64,000 bases of DNA, taken from assembly GCF_030244015.1 (NCBI RefSeq), contig NZ_JASSYX010000002.1:310001-374000 (forward strand). The letters run 5' to 3'. Shown here in pieces: positions 1 through 6,796 of the stretch. The first letter of the stretch is position 1. Each line of letters begins with the position of its first letter. Made by a program: the position numbers and the translations under genes. Origin of the DNA: Pedobacter ginsengisoli. Its GTDB lineage: Bacteria; Bacteroidota; Bacteroidia; Sphingobacteriales; Sphingobacteriaceae. Below the pieces are notes generated by a model that did not search any database, was not told the origin of the DNA, and worked only from the letters and a program-made list of their open reading frames with translations.

Positions 1-716
1 CTTCAATGGCACAGAATCGACATTTCATTACCAGTGGGATTATTGAATTTGAAAGAACTGTCAATATGTTTGCCCTGGTTAAAAAGAAAGTGACTAAAAC
101 TACCATGGAAAACAAACCGTATTATGAGAAGTACCTGCAGACCGAACCACAGTTCAGAAAGCTGAACAGTGTTTTGATTTTTGATGCAGATGCTACACTT
201 TTTACTCCCAGGCCATCAGAAAATGTCCACTGGTGGTACGACACGCCAATGGCCAATCAGCTCAATATCGTATTTTCGGATTTAAAAGGCCGGAAGAGTA
301 CCATTCAGAAGGAGTTTTATGAACGTACTTTTTTGGTGACAGATAGCATCAGGAAGATCAAATGGAAAATCACGGAAGAAACCAGGGAAATTGCCGGTTA
401 CAAATGTCGCAGGGCAAACGGAATAATGCTGGACTCTATTTATGTTGTTGCTTTTTATACAGATGAAATTCATATTTCCGGTGGCCCGGAATCTTTCAAT
501 GGTTTGCCGGGAATGATTCTTGGTGTGGCTGTCCCCCATGAAAATGTGACCTGGTTTGCGACTAAAGTAACTGAAAAAGCAATCGAAAGTAAAGCAATTG
601 AGCCGCCAAAAAAAGGCAGGCAGGTTAATAACAAAGAACTATACGACGAGATCATGAAAGCGATTGTTATCCACGGAGATTATGCCGTTACTGTTTTAAA
701 AGGACTTTTGCTATAA
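1..716 (+). CDS. GLPGLI family protein, 5' end outside the window
   Basis: The frame is open to the left edge. The first internal Met (base 6) sits in Ser-Met-Ala-Gln, which looks like the end of a secretion signal, so the true start is probably upstream. The segment GGPESFNGLPGMILG carries the motif that names the GLPGLI family, a group of small secreted Bacteroidota proteins of unknown biochemical function. The rest has the alternating beta-strand pattern usual for the family. The family name is well supported; no function can be given. The next gene follows after 21 bases but has its own -7 promoter element. Confidence 0.8.
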   Translation, partial: SMAQNRHFITSGIIEFERTVNMFALVKKKVTKTTMENKPYYEKYLQTEPQFRKLNSVLIFDADATLFTPRPSENVHWWYDTPMANQLNIVFSDLKGRKSTIQKEFYERTFLVTDSIRKIKWKITEETREIAGYKCRRANGIMLDSIYVVAFYTDEIHISGGPESFNGLPGMILGVAVPHENVTWFATKVTEKAIESKAIEPPKKGRQVNNKELYDEIMKAIVIHGDYAVTVLKGLLL

Positions 717-721
717 AGTTG

Positions 722-729
722 TACTTTTG
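722..729 (+). promoter_or_regulatory. Bacteroidota -7 promoter element (TACTTTTG) for the GH25 gene
   Basis: TACTTTTG matches the Bacteroidota -7 consensus TAnnTTTG. It lies 8 bases before the ATG at 738, so the mRNA leader would be only a few bases. No clear -33 TTG was seen at the expected distance. Confidence 0.5.
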
Positions 730-737
730 CAGCCATC

Positions 738-1622
738 ATGCCGCCTGCAAAACGAAAAACTGTAAACTCCGCATCATCTCCAGCACTCCGTAAAAAACCC
801 GTCGCAAGAAAACGGACTGCCAAAAAGAAAAAGGGTCTGTCACTTGAATGGAAATTTGCCATAGTGGCCGTGCTGCTTGTGTTGTTCTCTCCTTTATATT
901 ATGGTTACATTATAAAGGGTTTTACTTCCAGCTGGCGCTGGATCAGGGATATTGGCGAAGACCCAAACTATCGTACGTACAGCAGTTTTGATATCCGCAT
1001 TCCCAAAGGGTATGCGGTACACGGTATAGATGTTTCTTATTACCAGGGCAAGATTGACTGGAAAAAGGTGAAGGAGATGGAAGAGGATGATGTCAAGGTC
1101 CGGTTTGCCTTTATCAAGGCTACTGAAGGTATGTTTAGTGTGGACCCTTATTTTCAGAGGAACTGGAGGGAGGCGCCAAAGGCAGGTATCATTTGTGGTG
1201 CTTACCATTATTTCAAACCTAAAAAATCAGGTGAATGGCAGGCTAAGTTCTTCTTGCAGACTGTGAAATTTGAGACGGGGGACCTGCCGCCGGTAGTGGA
1301 TATTGAAGAACTGAATGGCGTTACTGCTTCCAAAATGCGGGTTGAGCTGCAGGTATTTCTGACACATATAGAAAAGAAAACAAAAGTGAAACCCATTATA
1401 TATACCGGGTTGTCTTTTTATAACGATTATTTAAAAGGCTATTTTGATGAATACCCGCTGTGGGTAGCGCACTACCATCAGCCTAAATTAAAAGTGGATA
1501 AGGCCGACTGGCATTTCTGGCAGCATTCCGATAAGGCGAGGATTTCCGGTATCAGCCATGTGGTTGATTTTAATGCCTTTAATGGGGATAGTCTCGCATT
1601 CGAGCAGATGCTGATCCGTTAG
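738..1622 (+). CDS. membrane-anchored GH25 family lysozyme (muramidase)
   Basis: 294 residues. A very basic N-terminal tail (residues 1-33, many Lys/Arg) precedes one membrane segment (about 38-58), so the catalytic domain should face the periplasm. The GH25 fold starts near residue 93 with HGIDVSYYQGKIDW (Asp98). The family's acidic active-site pair is in VVDIEE (Asp188, Glu190). GH25 enzymes cleave the beta-1,4 bond between N-acetylmuramic acid and N-acetylglucosamine in peptidoglycan. A role in wall remodelling rather than host lysis is inferred from the chromosomal setting; no holin or phage genes are nearby. Confidence 0.88.
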   Translation: MPPAKRKTVNSASSPALRKKPVARKRTAKKKKGLSLEWKFAIVAVLLVLFSPLYYGYIIKGFTSSWRWIRDIGEDPNYRTYSSFDIRIPKGYAVHGIDVSYYQGKIDWKKVKEMEEDDVKVRFAFIKATEGMFSVDPYFQRNWREAPKAGIICGAYHYFKPKKSGEWQAKFFLQTVKFETGDLPPVVDIEELNGVTASKMRVELQVFLTHIEKKTKVKPIIYTGLSFYNDYLKGYFDEYPLWVAHYHQPKLKVDKADWHFWQHSDKARISGISHVVDFNAFNGDSLAFEQMLIR

Positions 1623-1662
1623 GCGGGCTTAATTCCGGGATTCAAACACTGGCAATTTTCTT

Positions 1663-1670
1663 TATATTTG
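1663..1670 (+). promoter_or_regulatory. -7 promoter element (TATATTTG) before the AraC-type gene
   Basis: TATATTTG matches TAnnTTTG. It overlaps the TTG codon at 1668 that would otherwise be the most upstream start. Transcription should begin after that codon, which supports the ATG at 1692 as the real start. Confidence 0.5.
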
Positions 1671-1691
1671 AATTTTGCAATTCTATGGCTT

Positions 1692-2597
1692 ATGGAACCG
1701 ACATCACTGGAACAATTCTATAAAGAAACCGCTTCTCTTATCCCGGAAGGGATCAACAAGGAAATTGGCCACTTCAATGTGTTTAAGCTGGATGAACTTC
1801 TTGCCAGGAAGAAAGATAAACAGGAAATGCCTTACAATAGGAGGGCTTATTATAAGATCAGCATGATCAGTGGCCGCAACAGGGCTGAATATGCCGATAA
1901 GGTAATTGATATTGACAAGAACTGCCTGTTGTTTGCGACGCCAAAGATTCCTTATCACTGGCTCCCGCAGGATGAAGATCAATCCGGCAATTTCTGCATT
2001 TTTACTCCTGACTTTCTGGTCCAGCACAAAAGTGGCATTCAATTGGAGCAGCTTCCTATTTTCCAGCCGGGAGGATATCCTGTCTTCCAGCTTTCGGATG
2101 ACGAAGCGGAGGAAATTGCATTCATATTCAGGAAAATGCATAAGGAGCTTTCTTCAGATTATTTGTATAAATATGACCTGCTCCGCAACTATGTCCTGGA
2201 ACTGATTCATTACGGGCAAAAATTGCAGCCCGCTACTGCTTTATATCCTTCGCATACGGCCTCCGCAAGGGTATCTTCCTTATTTATTGAACTCCTGGAG
2301 CGACAATTTCCGATAGAATCCCCACACCAGAAGATTGGCTTGCGTACTGCTAAAGATTATGCAGAAAGGCTGGCAGTGCATGTCAACCACCTCAATAAAG
2401 TACTTAAAGAACATACCGGAAAAACCACTACAAATATCATCAGCAGCAGGGTTTTGCAGGAAGCCAAGATTCTTTTGAAACAAACTGACTGGAACATTTC
2501 AGAGATCGCTTATTGTCTTGGTTTTGAAGAGGTTGCCCATTTTTCAAATTTCTTCCGAAAGCAGACTGCGCTGACGCCCCTTGCCTTCAGGTCTTAA
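1692..2597 (+). CDS. AraC family transcriptional regulator
   Basis: 301 residues from the ATG at 1692. The N-terminal ~190 residues resemble a cupin-like sensing domain. The C-terminal ~100 residues form the double helix-turn-helix of AraC/XylS regulators, with recognisable segments YAERLAVHVNHLNKVLKEHT and WNISEIAYCLGFEEVAHFSNFFRK. The ligand is unknown. The dehydrogenase gene downstream has a 21-bp-spaced direct repeat in its promoter region, a typical AraC-family operator layout, so it is the likely target. Confidence 0.9.
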   Translation: MEPTSLEQFYKETASLIPEGINKEIGHFNVFKLDELLARKKDKQEMPYNRRAYYKISMISGRNRAEYADKVIDIDKNCLLFATPKIPYHWLPQDEDQSGNFCIFTPDFLVQHKSGIQLEQLPIFQPGGYPVFQLSDDEAEEIAFIFRKMHKELSSDYLYKYDLLRNYVLELIHYGQKLQPATALYPSHTASARVSSLFIELLERQFPIESPHQKIGLRTAKDYAERLAVHVNHLNKVLKEHTGKTTTNIISSRVLQEAKILLKQTDWNISEIAYCLGFEEVAHFSNFFRKQTALTPLAFRS

Positions 2598-2638
2598 TGA
2601 GGTTGTTTGACGATCCATGACAGAGTTCGTTTTAAGCG

Positions 2639-2701
2639 GTCATTGCGAGGTACGAAGCAATCTCTGGTGCATGATGAGATTGCTTCGTACCTCGCAATGA
2701 C
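2639..2701. repeat. perfect 26-bp inverted repeat, REP/MITE-like, copy 1
   Basis: The arms 2639-2664 and 2676-2701 are exact reverse complements, separated by 11 bases. The arm begins GTCATTGCGAGG and ends GAAGCAATCTC. A related but bulged copy lies at 63715-63794. It stands between the AraC-type gene and the dehydrogenase and has no coding potential. The RNA would fold into a very stable hairpin, and with no T-run it is not a classic terminator. Confidence 0.85.
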
Positions 2702-2774
2702 GTGAAAGCTATAGCATGATGTTATGAAGATCATCATTATGATGAAACTGGTTGTGCCAGATATGATTTGATTT

Positions 2775-2803
2775 TTGCAAACATTGGATTGATGCTTGCA
2801 AAC
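2775..2803 (+). promoter_or_regulatory. direct repeat TTGCAAAC x2, candidate AraC-type operator
   Basis: TTGCAAAC occurs at 2775-2782 and again at 2796-2803, exactly 21 bp apart (two helical turns, same face). A -7-like GATATTTG follows at 2824-2831, and the dehydrogenase ATG is at 2860. AraC-family activators commonly bind direct repeats next to the promoter. Assignment to the adjacent regulator (1692-2597) is inference. Confidence 0.5.
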
Positions 2804-2859
2804 CTCCTGACACCAATGCTGCTGATATTTGTCCTGTAATCATTAAAAACAAAATTACA

Positions 2860-3624
2860 ATGGCAAATAACAGTAAAATAGCTTTGGTAACCGGCGGCAG
2901 CCGTGGCCTTGGCAAAAATATGGCTTTAAGCCTTGCGAAAAAAGGAATCAATGTGATCCTTACCTATAACAGTAAACATGATGAGGCGCAGCAGGTTGTT
3001 GCAGAAATTGAGCAGCTTGGCCAGAAAGCAGCGGCGCTTCAATTTAGTGCGGGCGAGACCGGAAGTTTTGATGCCTTCATCACACAAGTACAGGAGGTCC
3101 TGAAAAAAACATTTGATACAGACCGGTTTGACTTCCTGATCAACAATGCAGGAACTGCGCTTTACGCTCCTTTTTCCGAAACCACAGAGGAGCAGTTTGA
3201 TACTGCACTGAACATCCATTACAAGGGCGTATTTTTTCTGACCCAGAAAGCGCTGCCGGTCATCAATGACGGCGGCCGTATCATCAATATTTCATCTGGT
3301 CTCGCACGTTTTTCTTTCCCGGGCTCTTCCGCTTACGGTTCCATGAAAGGTGCTGTTGAAGTGCTTACAAGATACCTGGCCAAAGAACTGGGTCCTAGGC
3401 GTATAGCCGCAAATGTCGTGGCCCCCGGAGCAATAGAAACAGACTTTGGAGGTGGCCATGTACGGGACAACGACGAAGTAAATGCGAACATCGCAGGTTT
3501 AACCGCTTTGGGACGTGTTGGTTTGCCGGACGACATCGGCGGTGTAGTTGCATTCTTATGTACCGAAGATGCCCGCTGGATCAACGGACAGCGCATTGAA
3601 GCATCGGGCGGGATGAATCTGTAA
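2860..3624 (+). CDS. SDR family NAD(P)-dependent oxidoreductase
   Basis: 254 residues, normal length for a classical short-chain dehydrogenase. The cofactor motif TGGSRGLG is near the N-terminus, LINNAG follows in the middle, and the catalytic Ser and YxxxK are in NISSG and SAYGSMKGAVE. VVAPGAIETDF after the active site is also typical. The end reads INGQRIEASGGMNL, as in 3-oxoacyl-ACP reductase-like SDRs. The substrate cannot be told from sequence. The gene is probably controlled by the AraC-type regulator upstream. Confidence 0.9.
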   Translation: MANNSKIALVTGGSRGLGKNMALSLAKKGINVILTYNSKHDEAQQVVAEIEQLGQKAAALQFSAGETGSFDAFITQVQEVLKKTFDTDRFDFLINNAGTALYAPFSETTEEQFDTALNIHYKGVFFLTQKALPVINDGGRIINISSGLARFSFPGSSAYGSMKGAVEVLTRYLAKELGPRRIAANVVAPGAIETDFGGGHVRDNDEVNANIAGLTALGRVGLPDDIGGVVAFLCTEDARWINGQRIEASGGMNL

Positions 3625-3761
3625 AAATCCCGAATTAAGAGCGGCAAGTTGAGCGGTAAAACAAAGTATAGAATCATTCTGTATTATAAAATAAATATCT
3701 GTATTTTAGTGTGTTATAATAATTTGACATTATTAATATACTACTAAGTCCCTATACTTTA

Positions 3762-3769
3762 TATATTTG
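3762..3769 (+). promoter_or_regulatory. -7 promoter element (TATATTTG) of the sulfur operon leader
   Basis: TATATTTG is a full match to TAnnTTTG and ends 4 bases before the ATG of the leader peptide at 3774. The transcript would start at or within a few bases of that ATG, making the leader peptide mRNA practically leaderless. No -33 TTG was found at the usual spacing. Confidence 0.55.
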
Positions 3770-3773
3770 CTTT

Positions 3774-3830
3774 ATGAACAAAACAATCAACAGGCTGAAC
3801 TATCCGAATGTGCATTGCATGTACTGGTAA
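3774..3830 (+). CDS. putative Cys/Met leader peptide of the sulfate assimilation operon
   Basis: A 19-codon ORF encodes MNKTINRLNYPNVHCMYW. It starts just after a -7 promoter element and ends 31 bases before a strong terminator hairpin. The terminal His-Cys-Met-Tyr-Trp run places the operon's end-product amino acids, Cys and Met, next to the stop codon, as in leader peptides that sense charged tRNA by ribosome stalling. Bases 3788-3793 can pair with 3840-3845 across the end of the peptide, a possible competing structure. The role is inferred from arrangement only; translation is unproven. Confidence 0.55.
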   Translation: MNKTINRLNYPNVHCMYW

Positions 3831-3860
3831 TCCTGCAGGCTGTTGAAATTTAATATTTAA

Positions 3861-3896
3861 AGCTTCTCCGGTCCAAAAGACGGAGAGGCTTTTTTT
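3861..3896 (+). terminator. attenuator-type intrinsic terminator before the sulfite reductase gene
   Basis: The stem GCTTCTCCG (3862-3870) pairs with CGGAGAGGC (3881-3889) around a 10-base loop, with one G-T pair, and is followed by seven T (3890-3896). The ATG of the sulfite reductase is only 16 bases further on. No gene other than the 18-residue leader peptide ends here, so the terminator makes sense only as a conditional stop for the sulfur operon. Confidence 0.75.
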
Positions 3897-3912
3897 AAAA
3901 TAACCAATTGAC

Positions 3913-6006
3913 ATGCAAAGCTTTAGAACAGAGTTAGAGAATCCTATTGTCGAAAAAGACATCATAGATCTGGAAAAAAAGATCAGGGAATTTCGCGAAG
4001 GTAAGATCCATGATGAGAAATTCAGAAGTCTGCGCCTTGCGCGCGGAATCTATGGCCAAAGACAGCCGGGAGTTCAGATGATCCGCATCAAGCTGCCTTT
4101 TGGTAAGGTAACTTTCAAACAGATCCTGCGCATTTCAGACGTCTCTGATAAATATGCCAGCAGGAACCTGCACCTGACCACTCGTCAGGACATCCAGATC
4201 CACTATGTAAGTCTGGACAGGACTCCTGAACTCTGGGAAGAACTGGAGCAGGACGATGTGACCATTCGCGAAGCTTGCGGAAATACGGTCAGGAACGTAA
4301 CTTCTTCGCCTGACGCAGGGATCAATCCAAATGAACCTTTTGACGTATCTCCTTATGCGCATGCTTTTTTTAGTTATTTCCTAAGAAACCCGATCTGCCA
4401 GGAAATGGGAAGGAAGATTAAATTCTCTTTCTCTTCTGATGAGAGCGATTCAGCTTTCAGCTATATACATGATCTTGGATTTATTCCAAAGATCAATGAC
4501 AAAGGTGAACGCGGTTTTAAGGTAATGCTGGGCGGTGGCCTTGGTGCACAGCCTTTTTTAGCTAACCTGGTTCATGAGTTTTTGCATGAAGACCAGATCA
4601 TTCCGTATGCTGAGGCGATGCTAAGGGTATTTGACCGTTATGGCGAGAGAACAAACCGTAATAAAGCACGTCTGAAATACCTGATTCAGAAACTCGGACT
4701 GGATGAAGTGCTGAGGCTGATCGAAGAGGAGCGTATCGCCAATAAAGTGAAATCTTTTAAAATAGACCGTGACACTGTGGCACAACCATCGGTTCCTGAG
4801 GCTATCGAATATCCCGTACTGGATGATGTGATCAGCAGCCTGGATTATCAAGTGTGGAGGGCCACCAATGTGGTTCCGCAGAAACAGGAAGGCTTTTTTG
4901 CAGTATACATTAAAGTAACCAAGGGCGATATCCCTACAGAAGAGGCGCGTAAACTGGTGGCGGCGATCAGCCCGTATGTAGCTAACGAGATCAGGATCAC
5001 CCAAAACCAGGGTCTGATGCTGAAGTTTGCCCGAGAAGCTGGTCTGCCGGGTTTATTTGTCGCATTGAAAGAGCTGGGTTTTGCTAAAGCAGGTTTTGAC
5101 AGCGTGGCCGATGTGACCACCTGCCCGGGTACGGATACCTGTAACCTTGGGATATCAAATTCGATGTCACTTTCTGTGGCATTGGAGGAAGTGATCTATG
5201 ATGAATATCCGGAACTGATCTATGATAAGGACATTAAAATAAAAATAAGCGGCTGTATGAATTCATGCGGACAGCATGGTCTGGCACAGATCGGTTTTCA
5301 CGGAAGCTCTGTAAAGGCCAATGGCAAGGTGGTACCTGCGGTGCAGGTGATGCTGGGCGGTGGTACTGTTGGCGATGGTGAGGGGCGGGTAGCAGAAAGG
5401 GTGATCAAAGCGCCGTCTAAACGTGCGACTGACGTGCTGAGAATCCTGCTGGATGATTTTGCCGCAAATTCCCCGGATACAGAAAACTTCAATCAGTATT
5501 ACGACAGACAGACCAAAGATTATTTCTACCAGTTACTTAAACCACTGGCTGACCTGACCAATCTTAAAGATGAGGAGTTTGTAGACTGGGGCCATGAGGA
5601 AACTTTTGTTACTGCTATCGGTGTCGGAGAATGCGCGGGTGTGGTCATTGATCTTGTAGCAACCTTATTGCTAGAGTCGGAAGAAAAACTGAGCTGGGCA
5701 AGGGCGTCTTATGAAGCAGGTGCGTGGTCGGATGCGATTTACCATACCTATGCAGTCTACGTAAGTGCTGCTAAGGCTTTGCTTCTGGATAAAGGAGTGA
5801 ACAGCAGTACTCAAATCGGTATCATCCGTGAGTTTGACAATCACTACGTACAAACAGGAGAGGTACACCTGGACAGTTCATTTAGTGACCTGGTACTGGA
5901 GATCAACAAACATGAGCCTTCTGAAGAATTTGCTACAGCATACCTCGCATCTTTGGAAGAGTTTTACAATGGTATAAAAGCTGCGAGAGCAGAAAAAGTG
6001 TCATGA
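3913..6006 (+). CDS. siroheme sulfite reductase (NirA/SirA type) with C-terminal HEPN domain
   Basis: 697 residues, about 150 longer than ferredoxin-type sulfite/nitrite reductases. Two ferredoxin-like half domains and siroheme-binding regions span about 1-545. The 4Fe-4S/siroheme ligands are visible as CPGTDTC (Cys404, Cys410) and CMNSC (Cys448, Cys452). The extra helical C-terminus (about 560-697, with WSDAIYHTYAVYVSAAKALL) looks like a HEPN domain. It should reduce sulfite to sulfide with six electrons from ferredoxin. Sulfite rather than nitrite is chosen because the five following genes make siroheme and reduce sulfate. It overlaps the cobA start by 4 bases. Confidence 0.88.
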   Translation: MQSFRTELENPIVEKDIIDLEKKIREFREGKIHDEKFRSLRLARGIYGQRQPGVQMIRIKLPFGKVTFKQILRISDVSDKYASRNLHLTTRQDIQIHYVSLDRTPELWEELEQDDVTIREACGNTVRNVTSSPDAGINPNEPFDVSPYAHAFFSYFLRNPICQEMGRKIKFSFSSDESDSAFSYIHDLGFIPKINDKGERGFKVMLGGGLGAQPFLANLVHEFLHEDQIIPYAEAMLRVFDRYGERTNRNKARLKYLIQKLGLDEVLRLIEEERIANKVKSFKIDRDTVAQPSVPEAIEYPVLDDVISSLDYQVWRATNVVPQKQEGFFAVYIKVTKGDIPTEEARKLVAAISPYVANEIRITQNQGLMLKFAREAGLPGLFVALKELGFAKAGFDSVADVTTCPGTDTCNLGISNSMSLSVALEEVIYDEYPELIYDKDIKIKISGCMNSCGQHGLAQIGFHGSSVKANGKVVPAVQVMLGGGTVGDGEGRVAERVIKAPSKRATDVLRILLDDFAANSPDTENFNQYYDRQTKDYFYQLLKPLADLTNLKDEEFVDWGHEETFVTAIGVGECAGVVIDLVATLLLESEEKLSWARASYEAGAWSDAIYHTYAVYVSAAKALLLDKGVNSSTQIGIIREFDNHYVQTGEVHLDSSFSDLVLEINKHEPSEEFATAYLASLEEFYNGIKAARAEKVS

Positions 6007-6791
6007 TTGATAAAAAAATAAGCAGGAAGGAACCAAGGATTACGCTGGTAGGCGCTGGTCCGGGCGATCCTGAACTGATCACCATGAAAGGTGCGAATGC
6101 ATTGAAAAATGCGGATGTGATCTTATATGATGCTCTGGTGAATGAGGGTGTGCTGGATTATGCGGGGCCAAATGCCATAAAAGTATATGTCGGAAAAAGG
6201 TCCGGCGAACATTCTTATGGTCAGGACGCGATAAACAAGCTGATGATAGACTACGCGCTCAACTACGGGCATGTGGTGCGCCTGAAGGGCGGTGATCCGT
6301 TTGTATTCGGAAGGGGATATGAGGAGCTGGATTTTGCCGCCGGATATAGCATCCCTGCAACTGTGATACCCGGTTTGTCGAGTTCTATTTCCGTACCGGG
6401 ATTGCAGCAGATCCCTGTAACACACAGAGGTTTAAGCGAAAGTTTTTGGGTAGTGACAGGTACTACTGCTTCTGGCAAGATCTCCAATGATCTGTATGAA
6501 GCCGCCCGGTCTAAAGCCACTGTAGTGGTATTGATGGGGCTTGGCAAACTTAGGGAGATCGTAAAGCTGTTTCAAAATGAAGGTAAGGGTCTATTGCCTG
6601 TTGCTGCGATACAAAGCGGTTCTACTGAAAACGAGAAGCTGGCCGTAGGGGTAGTGGATACGATAGTGGAAGTGGTTGAGGAAAAGGGTATTGAAGCTCC
6701 GGCTTTGCTTGTCTTCGGGCAGGTCGTGTCATTGCATCCCTCTTTTCAGCCAATCAGGGATTTCTACGAAGCACTTAAAGAAGAATTGTAG
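6003..6791 (+). CDS. cobA: uroporphyrinogen-III C-methyltransferase (SUMT)
   Basis: 262 residues, the usual size of stand-alone SUMT. Typical segments are TLVGAGPGDPELIT at the N-terminus, VRLKGGDPFVFGRG, and PVTHRGLS. The enzyme transfers two methyl groups from S-adenosylmethionine to uroporphyrinogen III, giving precorrin-2, the first step toward the siroheme needed by the preceding sulfite reductase. The start overlaps the end of that gene (ATGA), indicating translational coupling. The next gene provides the following step. Confidence 0.93.
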   Translation: MIDKKISRKEPRITLVGAGPGDPELITMKGANALKNADVILYDALVNEGVLDYAGPNAIKVYVGKRSGEHSYGQDAINKLMIDYALNYGHVVRLKGGDPFVFGRGYEELDFAAGYSIPATVIPGLSSSISVPGLQQIPVTHRGLSESFWVVTGTTASGKISNDLYEAARSKATVVVLMGLGKLREIVKLFQNEGKGLLPVAAIQSGSTENEKLAVGVVDTIVEVVEEKGIEAPALLVFGQVVSLHPSFQPIRDFYEALKEEL

Positions 6792-6796
6792 TTTTT

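Noticed and set aside
738..1622. Phage endolysin interpretation of the GH25 gene
   Set aside because: It has an N-terminal membrane anchor and no holin, spanin or structural phage genes nearby.
3625..3773. SAM or other riboswitch before the sulfur operon
   Set aside because: No conserved riboswitch core was recognised; the leader peptide plus terminator explains the region better.
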